Of a stretch of 64,000 nt of DNA, positions 9,728-18,919 are shown one piece after another. The notes under the pieces are model-generated. The model had not been told where the DNA came from, did not search any database, and saw only the letters and a program-made list of their open reading frames with translations. Position 1 is the first letter of the stretch. Each line of letters opens with the position of its first letter. Source of the DNA: Hyphomicrobiales bacterium (GTDB taxonomy: Bacteria; Pseudomonadota; Alphaproteobacteria; Rhizobiales; Rhizobiaceae); NCBI GenBank assembly GCA_900467745.1, contig UBQW01000024.1, positions 35,149 through 99,148 of the forward strand. Reading direction: 5' to 3'. The translations under genes and the position numbers were made by a program.

Positions 9728-10831
9728 TCATCCCCTCGGCCAGCGCTCGACCGTCTGGCCGCCGAACAGTCGGCTGGTCGGCATCTGGAAGATGAAATAG
9801 GGGTTGAGCAGCGGCAGCGCGCTTGCCTGCTCCAGCCGTTCCAGCATCGCCTCATCGAGCACAACATCGAGCGATGCTATGTTCTGTTGCAGCTGCTCCA
9901 CCCGGCTGGCGCCGATCAGCACCGACGAAACGCCGGCGCGCCGCGCCACCCAGGCGAGCGCCACCTCGGCCGCCGACCGGCCGATCTTGGCCGCGACAGA
10001 GGTCACCACATCGACCACATCGAAATTGCGCTCGGTAAACAGCATGCCGCCGAAAGGATTGTCGCCGTTCAGCCGGCCGTTGCTGCCGCTCTCCGATGTC
10101 TCCGAGGTCTTGTCCGGCAAGGCCGTGGCTCGCCCGGCCTCGGCCAGCATCTCGCGGCCGTATTTGCCGGTCAAAAGACCCGCCGCAAGCGGGCTCCAGG
10201 GCACCATGCCAAGCCCGAATTCGGCGCCCGCAGGCATCAGGTCGAGCTCGACGCCGCGATCGATCAGCGAATAGGCATATTGCAGGCCGATCGGCTTCGG
10301 CAGCCCATGCGCCTCGGCAAGCGTTGCGATCCGCGCCACATACCATGCCGGCGTGTTGGAAAAGCCGTAATGCAGGATCTTTCCGGCCCGCACGGCATCG
10401 GCAAGCGTCTGCAACACTTCATCGGCCGGCGTCGTCTGGTCCCACACATGCATCCAGTACATGTCGATATAGTCGGTACGCAGCCGCTTCAGCGAGCCCT
10501 CGATGCCGAGGCGGATGTTCTTCGCCCCGTTGCCGCCCCAGAGCGGCGTGCCCGCGCCACGCGGAAATCCCGACTTGGTCGCCACCACCAGCCGGTCGCG
10601 CTGCCCGCTGTCGGAGAGAAACGCGCCGAGCATCTCCTCGCTGCGGCCGGCCGAATAGATATCCGCCGTGTCGATGAAATTGCCGCCGGCATCGACATAG
10701 GCGTCGAACAGCGCCCGCGAGGTCTGCTCGTTGGCGCCCCATCGCCCGGCGCCGAAGGTCATGGTGCCAAGCGCCAGCGGGCTGACGATCAGTCCCGAGC
10801 GTCCGAGGGTGCGATAGCTGGTAAGGTCCAT
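9728..10831 (-). CDS. Aldo/keto reductase
   Basis: This 367-residue TIM-barrel oxidoreductase carries the full AKR tetrad: Asp54, Tyr59 (DTADIYSAGRSEE), Lys86 (VATKSGF) and His128 (DMYWMHVWD). It should reduce carbonyls with NADPH. Overall features (LGRSGLIVSPLALGTMTFG at the N-terminus) fit the YajO/Tas-like branch. It is divergent from a LysR gene, with 95 bases between starts, so that regulator probably controls it. Confidence 0.92.
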   Translation of the reverse strand: MDLTSYRTLGRSGLIVSPLALGTMTFGAGRWGANEQTSRALFDAYVDAGGNFIDTADIYSAGRSEEMLGAFLSDSGQRDRLVVATKSGFPRGAGTPLWGGNGAKNIRLGIEGSLKRLRTDYIDMYWMHVWDQTTPADEVLQTLADAVRAGKILHYGFSNTPAWYVARIATLAEAHGLPKPIGLQYAYSLIDRGVELDLMPAGAEFGLGMVPWSPLAAGLLTGKYGREMLAEAGRATALPDKTSETSESGSNGRLNGDNPFGGMLFTERNFDVVDVVTSVAAKIGRSAAEVALAWVARRAGVSSVLIGASRVEQLQQNIASLDVVLDEAMLERLEQASALPLLNPYFIFQMPTSRLFGGQTVERWPRG

Positions 10832-10926
10832 ATCCGTGCTCCTTGTTCACACCCCACCATTTAGGCCGGCGGACCCCACAGGATTAGCGGTTGCCCATCG
10901 CATGAACTTGTGAGCAGAATGCAGCA

Positions 10927-11817
10927 ATGGAACGCGGAACGCTCAACGATCTCCTCGCCTTCGCCGCCATCGCCCGCGAGCGCAGCTTTACCCGCGCTGC
11001 CGCCGTCCTCGGCATGTCGCCCTCGGCGCTCAGCCACGCGATGCGCGGTCTGGAGGAGAGATTGGGCGTCCGTCTGCTTGCCCGCACCACCCGCAGCGTC
11101 GCGCCCACCGAGGCTGGCGAGCGGCTTCTGCAATCGCTCAACCCGGCGCTCTCGGATATCGAAGGCGGCCTCGAAGCGCTGGCCGAATGGCGCGACAACC
11201 CCTCCGGCACGGTCCGCATCACCACCTTCGCCTATGCCGCCAGAATGGTGCTGGTGCCGAAACTCCCCGCATTCCTGCTCGTCCATCCCGATATCAACGT
11301 CGAGGTGATCATCCAGGACGGGCTGACCGATATCGTCGCCTCAGGCTTCGACGCCGGCATCCGCCTCGGCGAGACGGTGGACAAGGACATGATCGCGGTG
11401 CGCGTCGGACCGGAACTGCGCACCGTCGTCGTCGGCACGCCTTCCTACTTCGCCCGCATCCCGCCGCCGGAAACGCCCTACGATCTCGAGCGCCACGCCT
11501 GCATCGGCTACCGCCTGACAACCTCGGGCGGACTGCTTCCCTGGGAGTTCGAAAAGGACGGCAAGGAGATCAAGATCCGCACCAGCGGCCCGCTTATCGT
11601 CAATGATGGCGAGCTTCCGGCAGCTGCCGTGCGTGCCGGCGTCGGGCTCGGCTATATGATGGAGCACGACGTGGCCGACGAGATCGCCTCTGGCGCGCTG
11701 GTGCAGGTGCTCGACGACTGGTGCCCGCCCTTCCCCGGCTTTCACCTCTACCACCCGAGCCGCCGTCAATCGCCGCCGGCGCTTCGCGCGCTGATCGCCG
11801 CCTTGAGCGTCAAGTAG
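10927..11817 (+). CDS. LysR family transcriptional regulator
   Basis: This 296-residue protein has a standard LysR layout. The winged helix-turn-helix spans about 1-60 (FAAIARERSFTRAAAVLGMSPSALSHAMRGLEERLGVRLL), and the type 2 periplasmic-binding-like effector domain about 88-295. It is most similar in pattern to the AaeR/DmlR-like group. Its start is 95 bases from the divergent aldo/keto reductase start. The effector is unknown. Confidence 0.93.
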   Translation: MERGTLNDLLAFAAIARERSFTRAAAVLGMSPSALSHAMRGLEERLGVRLLARTTRSVAPTEAGERLLQSLNPALSDIEGGLEALAEWRDNPSGTVRITTFAYAARMVLVPKLPAFLLVHPDINVEVIIQDGLTDIVASGFDAGIRLGETVDKDMIAVRVGPELRTVVVGTPSYFARIPPPETPYDLERHACIGYRLTTSGGLLPWEFEKDGKEIKIRTSGPLIVNDGELPAAAVRAGVGLGYMMEHDVADEIASGALVQVLDDWCPPFPGFHLYHPSRRQSPPALRALIAALSVK

Positions 11818-11933
11818 CAATCGCACTGCCGCGCGCAATCAGCGCGTGACGCACTGTTCAATCATTGCCCCACTGCAAAATCCGCCCAAGCGCGATATCT
11901 AACGGGCAACGAAAGATCGAAGGAGTAGACACC

Positions 11934-12920
11934 ATGGGTATGCTGGTCGACGGCGTCTGGCAGGACGTCTGGTACGATACGAAGGAGACCAAGGGTCACT
12001 TCAAGCGCGCCGCCTCGCAGTTCCGCAACTGGATCACGCCGGATGGCAGCGCCGGCCCGTCGGGCAAGGAAGGCTTCAAGGCCGAGGCCGGGCGCTATCA
12101 TCTCTATGTCTCGCTCGCCTGTCCTTGGGCGCATCGCACGCTGATCTTCCGCAAGCTGAAGCGGCTGGAAGACCTGATTTCGGTCTCCGTCGTCGATCCG
12201 CTGATGCTGGAAAAGGGCTGGGAATTCAAGGTCGGCGACGGCGCCACCGGCGATCCGCTCTTCGGTGCCAAGGCGCTCTCCGACATCTATGTGAAGGCTG
12301 ATCCGCATTATTCCGGCCGCGTCACCGTGCCCGTGCTGTGGGACAAGAAGACCAATACCATCGTCAGCAACGAATCCGCCGAGATCATCCGCATGTTCAA
12401 CAGCGCCTTCGACGCGCTGACCGGCTCGACCACCGATTTCTACCCGCAGGACCTCCGAGGCGAGATCGACGATCTGAACGCGCTTATCTACGACACCGTC
12501 AACAACGGCGTCTACAAGGCTGGCTTTGCCACCACCCAGGACGCCTATTCGGAAAGCGTGCTCAAGCTCTTCGAAACGCTCGACATGCTGGAAGACCGCC
12601 TCGGCAAGGGCCGCTATCTCTTTGGCGACCGGCTGACGGAGGCCGATTGGCGGCTCTTCACCACGCTGGTGCGCTTCGACCCCGTCTATGTCGGTCACTT
12701 CAAGTGCAACATCCGCCGCATCGCCGATTACCCGAACCTGTCCGCCTATCTGCGCGACCTATACCAGACACCGGGGATCAGGGAGACGGTCGACTTCCGC
12801 CACATCAAGGACCACTATTACCGCAGCCACAAGACGATCAACCCGACCGGTATCGTCCCCGTTGGCCCGGAACTGGACCTCGACCGCCCGCACGGCCGCG
12901 GCGAACGCGCCGCCGCCTAG
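11934..12920 (+). CDS. Glutathionyl-hydroquinone reductase (GST xi class)
   Basis: This 328-residue protein starts at the ATG after GAAGGAG (11919-11925). The active-site motif SLACPWAHRT with catalytic Cys63 is diagnostic of the xi-class glutathione transferases (YqjG/ECM4/PcpF type), which reduce glutathionyl-hydroquinones with a second GSH. The C-terminal alpha domain (about 170-300) is intact, including RFDPVYVGHFKCN. The role is probably quinone or xenobiotic detoxification in the cytoplasm. Confidence 0.93.
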   Translation: MGMLVDGVWQDVWYDTKETKGHFKRAASQFRNWITPDGSAGPSGKEGFKAEAGRYHLYVSLACPWAHRTLIFRKLKRLEDLISVSVVDPLMLEKGWEFKVGDGATGDPLFGAKALSDIYVKADPHYSGRVTVPVLWDKKTNTIVSNESAEIIRMFNSAFDALTGSTTDFYPQDLRGEIDDLNALIYDTVNNGVYKAGFATTQDAYSESVLKLFETLDMLEDRLGKGRYLFGDRLTEADWRLFTTLVRFDPVYVGHFKCNIRRIADYPNLSAYLRDLYQTPGIRETVDFRHIKDHYYRSHKTINPTGIVPVGPELDLDRPHGRGERAAA

Positions 12921-12941
12921 ACGCAGGCTAAGCGGCCCGGC

Positions 12942-13415
12942 CTACCAGACCTGGTCGGGCTGTCTCTCTCCGGCGATCTCGGCAAGACGACGGTGCGTCG
13001 ACGCCGTCGTCCCCTCCGGCAACGCGTCGAGCGCGAAGAAACCGCATTCGACGATCTCGCGATCCGGCAGTCGCGGCGCCGTCTGCTTAACCTTGGCGCG
13101 GTAGAACACGACATGGTCGCGCCGCGTGGCCGAGGTATTGAGATAGACCTGAACGAGCTCCGGCCGTCCCAAAATCACGAGATTGCCCTCCTCGCGCAGC
13201 TCCTTGACCAGCGCGTCCTCGGCCGTCTCGTTGCGCTCGATACCGCCGCCCGGCATGTGCCAGCCGGGCACATAGCTGTGCCGCACGAGAAACACGTGGC
13301 CCCTGTCATCGAAGCAGGCGGCGCGCACGCCCATGGTCATGCCGCGCGCGAAGGCGAAGTAGATATGCACCACGCGCATCATCAGGCGCGATTGCCAGTG
13401 GCGGATTTCTTTCAC
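12942..13415 (-). CDS. Nudix hydrolase
   Basis: This 157-residue Nudix protein has its box in GGIERNETAEDALVKELREE followed by GNLV. Compared with the consensus GX5EX7REUXEEXGU, the Arg is Lys and the last Gly is Asn, while the metal-binding glutamates are kept, so activity is plausible. It probably hydrolyses a nucleoside-diphosphate-linked substrate; the exact one is unknown. It is convergent with the GST gene 21 bases away and divergent from the metallophosphoesterase. Confidence 0.88.
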   Translation of the reverse strand: MKEIRHWQSRLMMRVVHIYFAFARGMTMGVRAACFDDRGHVFLVRHSYVPGWHMPGGGIERNETAEDALVKELREEGNLVILGRPELVQVYLNTSATRRDHVVFYRAKVKQTAPRLPDREIVECGFFALDALPEGTTASTHRRLAEIAGERQPDQVW

Positions 13416-13501
13416 GCGTCTTCCAATTCCATCAATCCGTTCAAGCAGATGTGCGAGGAGATGTGTTTGAAATACGGCTGCCGTGAGCTATGTGTGCACC
13501 C

Positions 13502-14410
13502 ATGTTCAAGCTCGCGCACATTTCAGACGTCCATCTCGGGCCGCTGCCCCACATCTCTTTCCGTGAACTCTTTTCCAAGCGTATCACCGGCTTTGTGAAC
13601 TGGCATCGCAATCGGCGCAAGCACCTTTTCGGCGGCACGCTGGATCTGCTGCTCGACGATATAAGAGAAAAGCAGCCGGATCACATGGCGATCACGGGCG
13701 ATCTCGTCAATCTCGCGAGCGGGCTTGAAATCCGCGCCGCCGCCGGCTGGCTGCGCGAACTCGGCGATCCCAAGGACTACTCCGTCGTCCCCGGCAATCA
13801 CGACGCCTATGTGCCCGGCGCCTACGAAAAGTCGATGCGCGCCTGGTACGATAACGTGCGCGGCGATCTCGCGCCTGCCGAATGGCAGGAGAACAAGCAC
13901 ATCTTCCCCTATCTGCGCATTCGCGGAAAAGTCGCAATCGTCGGCTGCTCGACGGCGGTGGCAACGCCGCCCTTCGCCGCCAGCGGCTTTTTCGGCGAGC
14001 GGCAAGCCCGCGAGACCGTGAACATGCTGCGCGCCGCCGGCGAAGCAGGCCTGTTTCGCGTCGTCATGATCCACCATCCGCCGATCCGTGGCGCCACATC
14101 CTTCCACAAGCGCATGATCGGTATCCGCCGTTTCGCCGCTGTCATCTCCACCGGCGGCGCCGAACTCGTACTGCATGGCCACACCCACCTGAACACGGTG
14201 CACTGGCTGCGCGGCCAGACAGGACCGGTTCCTGTCGTCGGCATCGCCTCGGGCTCGCAAGGCCCCGGTGGCTCGAAGCCGCCCGCCGCCTATAACCTCT
14301 TCAGCATCGACGGCTCACCCGGCGCCTGGAGCCTCAAGGGCGAACGCTTCAGCCTCAGCCCGTCGGGCGACGACATCAACCCGGAAAGCGTCGATATCTT
14401 CAGGCTTTAG
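13502..14410 (+). CDS. Calcineurin-like metallophosphoesterase
   Basis: This 302-residue protein starts at the second of two in-frame ATGs 12 bases apart. All metal-site blocks are present: SDVH (Asp9, His11), GDLVN (Asp67), GNHD (98-101), a later IHHPP and GHTH. This set matches the cAMP/nucleotide phosphodiesterase-like (CpdA/3',5'-cyclic) branch of metallophosphatases. There is no signal peptide, so it acts in the cytoplasm. The substrate is not proven. Confidence 0.88.
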   Translation: MFKLAHISDVHLGPLPHISFRELFSKRITGFVNWHRNRRKHLFGGTLDLLLDDIREKQPDHMAITGDLVNLASGLEIRAAAGWLRELGDPKDYSVVPGNHDAYVPGAYEKSMRAWYDNVRGDLAPAEWQENKHIFPYLRIRGKVAIVGCSTAVATPPFAASGFFGERQARETVNMLRAAGEAGLFRVVMIHHPPIRGATSFHKRMIGIRRFAAVISTGGAELVLHGHTHLNTVHWLRGQTGPVPVVGIASGSQGPGGSKPPAAYNLFSIDGSPGAWSLKGERFSLSPSGDDINPESVDIFRL

Positions 14411-14493
14411 CGCCATTTCCGGAATCAGTTTCGCCACAAGTTGAATCACTGCGCGAACTCAGGCGAAAAACCATAAATCGCAACCGATCGCCT

Positions 14494-14522
14494 CTTGGTA
14501 TTTCCCGATCTAGGCGTACACT
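14494..14522 (+). promoter_or_regulatory. Promoter of the TPR/ECF sigma operon
   Basis: CTTGGT at 14494-14499 and TACACT at 14517-14522 are separated by exactly 17 bases, a good fit to the rhizobial housekeeping CTTGAC-N17-CTATAT type. The TPR gene starts 36 bases after the -10 element, and CAGGAG precedes its ATG. No ECF-type GGAAC...GTT pair was found. Confidence 0.5.
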
Positions 14523-14557
14523 CCTTATATTAGCGATCTGATGTCAGGAGACGTCGC

Positions 14558-15115
14558 ATGCCATCCATGACCCCGCTCCGAGGCCTGGCGCTCGCCGGCC
14601 TTCTCGCCTTCACCTTCTCTGCCCCCGCCTTCGCCGCCGGCGAAGAGACCGACGAAACCAAGCCGCCGCCAAAGACCGAAACCACCACCAAGTGCGCCGA
14701 CGGCAAGGTCTGGGACAAGAAGAAGAAGGAATGCGTCACGCCGAACAAGCAGACCTTCAACGACGACGATCTCTACAAGGCCGCCCGCGAATTCGCCTAT
14801 GCCGGCCAGTACGACAACGCCATCACCGTGCTCAACCTCGCCCGGAACCAGAACGACCCGCGCATCCTGAACTATCTGGGCTACGCCAACCGCAAGGCCG
14901 GCCGGATGGAGCTTGGCATGTCCTATTATCGCAAGGCGCTGCAGGCCGACGGGAACTATATTCTCGCGCGGTCATATATGGGCCAAGCTTTGATGGAACA
15001 GGGTGATGAGCAGGGCGCGCGCGTGCAGCTGGTCGAGATCCGCGACCGCGGCGGCGAGAACACTTGGGCTTACCGCTCGCTCCTTCAGTCGCTCCACGGC
15101 TACAGGACCTATTGA
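14558..15115 (+). CDS. Secreted TPR protein
   Basis: This 185-residue protein has a cleavable signal peptide (hydrophobic 9-22, AFAAG cleavage region). A short linker follows with a Cys pair (KCADGKVWDKKKKEC), then two tetratricopeptide-like repeats at about 68-160 (YKAAREFAYAGQYDNAITVLNLA, ILNYLGYANRKAGRMELGMSYYRKAL). It is placed in the periplasm. It lies directly upstream of an ECF sigma/anti-sigma pair on the same strand and may be part of their signalling, but no biochemical role can be assigned. Confidence 0.85.
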   Translation: MPSMTPLRGLALAGLLAFTFSAPAFAAGEETDETKPPPKTETTTKCADGKVWDKKKKECVTPNKQTFNDDDLYKAAREFAYAGQYDNAITVLNLARNQNDPRILNYLGYANRKAGRMELGMSYYRKALQADGNYILARSYMGQALMEQGDEQGARVQLVEIRDRGGENTWAYRSLLQSLHGYRTY

Positions 15116-15288
15116 GCCCGAGGGATCACCCGAAAAAAGCTTTGGGAACCCGTGAGATAAGTGGCCTTTTGCTTGCGAAGCAGCGGCGATTTGTTTCATA
15201 AAGGACACAGAGACGATATAATTCGCACATGCGCCAGGTCAGGGATCCGCAGCGGCTCCCGATACCAGGCATTCACCTCGGGAAAACC

Positions 15289-15795
15289 ATGCGTCAACCT
15301 GTGACGACCATCGACATCAGACGCGATCTTGTGGGTCTCCTGCCCCGGTTGCGGCGGTTCGCGATGACGCTCGCGGGTGATGCAGCAGGCGCCGACGAAC
15401 TCGTCCAGGCCGGCTGTCAGCGTGCGATTGCCAAGAGCAATCAATGGCAGGGCGAGGGCCGGCTCGACAGCTGGGTCTATACGCTGATGCGCCAGCAATG
15501 GAGCGAGGACCACCGCAAGCGCAAGCCGCATGCGGTCAACAAGACCAACGTCACCGATATCCGCACGGCCACGCGCGACCGCGCCGCCATCATCGATTCC
15601 GACGCGATCCACCGGATGATCGCGGAAATGCCCGAGGGCATCGCCAGCGCCTTCCTGCTGGTATCGATCGAAGGCCATGGCTACCAGCAGGCCGGCGATA
15701 TCATGGGCGTCGCCCCCACCCTCATCATGTCGCAGCTGGCGCAGGCGAAACTGCACTTCGCCAGCCTCGCCGACGACCATTCCCACAGGTTCTGA
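15289..15795 (+). CDS. ECF-type RNA polymerase sigma factor
   Basis: This 168-residue protein (from the ATG at MRQPVTTIDIRRDL) has region 2 at about 10-75 (LLPRLRRFAMTLAGDAAGADELVQ; RLDSWVYTLMRQQWSEDHRKRK). Region 4 is at about 105-160 with the helix-turn-helix GYQQAGDIMGVAPTLIMSQLAQAKLHF. An in-frame ATG 60 bases upstream is possible. Its stop is followed one base later by the likely TTG start of a membrane anti-sigma gene, the typical ECF pair. The regulon is unknown. Confidence 0.88.
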   Translation: MRQPVTTIDIRRDLVGLLPRLRRFAMTLAGDAAGADELVQAGCQRAIAKSNQWQGEGRLDSWVYTLMRQQWSEDHRKRKPHAVNKTNVTDIRTATRDRAAIIDSDAIHRMIAEMPEGIASAFLLVSIEGHGYQQAGDIMGVAPTLIMSQLAQAKLHFASLADDHSHRF

Positions 15796-15796
15796 T

Positions 15797-16639
15797 TTGC
15801 TCGACTTCAAGAAACTGCCGCTCGATGCCCAGCTGACCGCCCTTCTCGATGGCGAGACGACGCCCGAGCAGAAGCACGAGCTGGAACAGCGCCTGGCAAC
15901 CGACGACGGCGCGCGGCGGATCTACGACAAGCTGCGCAACGGCGCCGATTTCGGCAAGCGCCGGCTCGACGATATCCTGAAGGAACCGGTTCCCCTGGCG
16001 CTGGTGCGCTCGATCAAGAGCGTGCAGCCGCCCAAGGCCCCGGTCGCGCCGCGCCAGTCGCGCCAGCCGTTCAAGTTCGCGCCGTCAGGCCCGCAGGCGC
16101 TCGTGGCCGCGATCGTGCTTCTCATCGCCGGCTGCGGCATCGGCTATATCGTCGGCACGAGCCATACCGCGGCGCAGACCGCGCAGGCCGTCGATGCCGC
16201 GCAGGCGAGCGAAACGACGGAATGGCTGGGCGACATGCTCGCCAACCAGCGGCTGCTCGCGCGCCAGCCGCGTCACATCTTCGAAGTCCCGGCCACCCAA
16301 CCGGAAGAAATCTCCACCTGGCTCACGACAACTGTCGGCGTCGCCTTCCGCGTCCCCGATCTCGTCTCCGAGGGCTGGACCTTCCAGGGCGCCCGCGTGA
16401 CCTTGGCAAACGGCCGCCCGGTCGGCCAGCTGGTCTACACCAGCGCCGACGGCGACCTCGCCACGATCGCCTTCCGCAAGGACAACCAGCCGGATGATGC
16501 CGAGGATTTCAAGGAAACGATCCGCGACGAGATCGGCCTGGTGACCTGGCACAATGCCGGCACCTCCTACATGCTGATCGGCCCCTCCTCCGAGGCATCA
16601 CTCAGCCAACTCGCCATGCAGATCGCCACCGCGATTTGA
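15797..16639 (+). CDS. Membrane anti-sigma factor
   Basis: The protein is 280 residues if translation starts at the TTG one base after the sigma factor stop; AGG at 15786-15788 could serve as its ribosome site. The N-terminal 60 residues (LDGETTPEQKHELEQRLATDDGARRIYDKL) resemble an anti-sigma domain but have no HxxxCxxC zinc motif. One membrane segment lies at about 98-117 (ALVAAIVLLIAGCGIGYIVG), and the remainder is periplasmic. By position it should hold the upstream ECF factor inactive at the inner membrane. Confidence 0.8.
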   Translation: MLDFKKLPLDAQLTALLDGETTPEQKHELEQRLATDDGARRIYDKLRNGADFGKRRLDDILKEPVPLALVRSIKSVQPPKAPVAPRQSRQPFKFAPSGPQALVAAIVLLIAGCGIGYIVGTSHTAAQTAQAVDAAQASETTEWLGDMLANQRLLARQPRHIFEVPATQPEEISTWLTTTVGVAFRVPDLVSEGWTFQGARVTLANGRPVGQLVYTSADGDLATIAFRKDNQPDDAEDFKETIRDEIGLVTWHNAGTSYMLIGPSSEASLSQLAMQIATAI

Positions 16640-16702
16640 GGTGAGCTGGAACGGCGGCGGTCAACGTGCTCGCCGCTTGGTGTCTCGCCGCAAACCTCAC
16701 CA

Positions 16703-16820
16703 CCCTCATTCCTGTGCCTGTCACAGGAATCCAGCCAACCCAAGTCCTTGGGTTGGAAGACTCTCTTCGCCGCGCAGACGCGCGTCGGCTGGATCCCGGC
16801 ACAAGGCCGGGATGAGGAGA
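16703..16820. repeat. Palindromic intergenic repeat, family A, copy 1
   Basis: Between the convergent anti-sigma and leuA genes lies an imperfect inverted repeat running from CCCTCATTCCTGTG to CACAAGGCCGGGATGAGG. GGAATCCAGCC on the left mirrors GGCTGGATCC on the right. A second copy with the same orientation and termini is at 20193-20338. It resembles the mosaic or palindromic intergenic elements known from rhizobia. It contains no coding potential. Confidence 0.75.
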
Positions 16821-16886
16821 TGATAGGGATGTCGCGATACCGCCGATAGCGGCGAGAAATAGCTCGCCACCGTCAAGCAGCCGAAC

Positions 16887-18596
16887 TCAAGCCTTGCCGG
16901 CCCGCACATCAAGCACCCGGTTTGCCGCCGAGACGATCGCTTCCAGCGACGCGCCGACGATGTTGGTGCTGATGCCGGCGCCGAAGAGCTTGCCGCCGGG
17001 ATAGGACGTCTCGACATAAGAGATCGCCGAGGCGTTCGAGCCGTGCTGCAGCGAGTGCTCGGAATAATCCTGCACCGCCATCTCGACCCCGAGATACTCC
17101 GAGAGCGCATTGATGAAGCCATCGATCGGACCGTTGCCGCGTCCCTCGATCGTCTTCGTCACGCCGTTATCGGTGATCTCGGCGGAAACCACGCGGACGC
17201 CCTTGCGCTCGGGATCGGCGAAGGTCTGGTGATCGACGAACTTGATGCGGCCCTTCGGCTGCGTCACGTAGCGCTCGATGAAGTGGTCGTAAATCCGCTT
17301 CGACGGCAGCTCCTTGCCCTCTTCGTCGGTGATCCGCTGGATCTCCTCGCGATACTCCACCTGCAGGTTGCGCGGCAGGTTGAGGCCGTAATCCTGCTGC
17401 AGGATATAGGCGATGCCGCCCTTGCCGGATTGCGAGTTGATGCGGATGATCGCCTCGTAGGAACGGCCGACGTCCTGCGGATCGATCGGCAGATAAGGCA
17501 CTTCCCAAACCGGATGATTGGCGACCTTGATCGCCTTCATGCCCTTGTTGATCGCATCCTGGTGCGAGCCGGAAAACGCCGTATAGACCAGTTCGCCGAC
17601 GTAAGGATGACGCTCGCCGATCGGCATCTGGTTCGAATATTCGAACACGTCCTTCATCCGCACGATATCCGAGCAGTCAATCTCGGGATCGACACCCTGC
17701 GTGAACATGTTCAGCGCCATCGTCACGACGTCGACATTACCGGTACGCTCGCCATTGCCGAACAGCGTGCCCTCGACACGATCGGCGCCGGCCAGCAAGG
17801 CCAGCTCGGCGGCAGCGATGCCGGTGCCGCGGTCGTTATGCGGGTGCAGCGAGATGATGAGGTTCTCGCGATTGTCGAGATTGCGGCACATCCATTCGAT
17901 CTGGTCGGCATAGACGTTCGGCGTCGCCATTTCGACGGTGGACGGCAGGTTGATGATCAGCTTGTTATCAGGCGTCGGCTTCATCACCTCGATGACCGAG
18001 TTGCAGATCTCCAGCGCCACTTCCAGCTCGGTGCCGGTAAAGCTCTCCGGCGAATATTCGAAGCGATAGCCACCGCCGGCCTTGGCCGCCATATCGGAAA
18101 TCATCTTCGCCGCGTCGACCGCGATCTGCTTGATGCCGTTGACATCCTTGGCGAACACAACGCGACGCTGCAGCTCGCTCGTCGAGTTGTAGAAATGCAC
18201 GATCGGCTTGTTCGCGCCTTCCAAGGCTTCAAAGGTGCGCGTGATCAGCTCGGGACGGCACTGCACCAGCACCTGCAGCGACACGTCGTCAGGCACATTG
18301 CCCTGTTCGACACACCAGCGCGCGAAGTCGAAATCGGTCTGCGAGGCCGACGGGAAGCCGATCTCGATTTCCTTGAAGCCCATGTCGAGCAGCAGCTGAA
18401 ACATCCGCGCCTTGCGGTCGTGGCCCATCGGGTCGACCAGAGCCTGGTTGCCGTCGCGCAGGTCCACGGAACACCAGATCGGCGCCTTGGTCAGCGTCTT
18501 GGTCGGCCATGTGCGATCGGGGATGTTGACCTGCGGATAAGGGCGATACTTCATCGCCGCGTCAGGCATGCCGTGGGAGCGGGTCTTCGTGTCCAT
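16887..18596 (-). CDS. leuA: 2-isopropylmalate synthase
   Basis: This 569-residue enzyme condenses acetyl-CoA with 2-ketoisovalerate, the first step of leucine synthesis. The HMGL-like barrel begins WCSVDLRDGNQALVDP, with further conserved HPHNDRGTGIAAAEL and GNGERTGNVD (metal and substrate sites). The C-terminal regulatory LeuA dimer domain ends in the ASAISYVETSYPG region. It is the long type-2 form of about 560-570 residues. The ATG preceded by AGGAAGAG was chosen over one 24 bases upstream. No leucine-rich leader peptide was found. Confidence 0.96.
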   Translation of the reverse strand: MDTKTRSHGMPDAAMKYRPYPQVNIPDRTWPTKTLTKAPIWCSVDLRDGNQALVDPMGHDRKARMFQLLLDMGFKEIEIGFPSASQTDFDFARWCVEQGNVPDDVSLQVLVQCRPELITRTFEALEGANKPIVHFYNSTSELQRRVVFAKDVNGIKQIAVDAAKMISDMAAKAGGGYRFEYSPESFTGTELEVALEICNSVIEVMKPTPDNKLIINLPSTVEMATPNVYADQIEWMCRNLDNRENLIISLHPHNDRGTGIAAAELALLAGADRVEGTLFGNGERTGNVDVVTMALNMFTQGVDPEIDCSDIVRMKDVFEYSNQMPIGERHPYVGELVYTAFSGSHQDAINKGMKAIKVANHPVWEVPYLPIDPQDVGRSYEAIIRINSQSGKGGIAYILQQDYGLNLPRNLQVEYREEIQRITDEEGKELPSKRIYDHFIERYVTQPKGRIKFVDHQTFADPERKGVRVVSAEITDNGVTKTIEGRGNGPIDGFINALSEYLGVEMAVQDYSEHSLQHGSNASAISYVETSYPGGKLFGAGISTNIVGASLEAIVSAANRVLDVRAGKA

Positions 18597-18919
18597 GTCT
18601 TCTCTTCCTATTCCCGTCATCTGGCCGCGTCATAGCGCATGGCCTGCCTGTTGGCGATGACGAATCCGGCGCAAAGCGTCCGGTTGATCGATTTTTGGGA
18701 TATGTGAAGAGGAGCTATGGCCGGCGGGCTTTGGGCCGCCGGGCGCTCCTCAACGGACCCGGCAACCGCGCGTAAGGCCGAGGAGAAGAAGCGAGGTCAG
18801 GGCACGCGTATTGTCGCGCAGGGCGATACGCCCGCGTGCAATCTGCTCAGAAATCATGATGCCCGTGCTCTTCATGCCGGCCTGTATAGCCGCCGCGCGA
18901 AAAACTGGCAAGTGCCCGA

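Noticed and set aside
15145..15170. GGAAC upstream of the ECF sigma gene as an EcfG-type promoter
   Set aside because: The matching GTT-type -10 element is absent at the required 16-17 base spacing.
17043..18635. A 530-codon open frame opposite leuA
   Set aside because: It lies wholly antisense to a clearly conserved enzyme, has no recognisable domain and shows the low-complexity Arg/Asp/His composition of GC-driven shadow frames.
18597..18720. A leucine attenuator before leuA
   Set aside because: No short ORF with a run of Leu codons and no terminator with a T-run were found on the minus strand.
18722..18745. Hairpin CCGGCGGGC...GCCGCCGGG after benE as a terminator
   Set aside because: The stem is good but there is no T-run on the benE strand, so it was not listed as a terminator.
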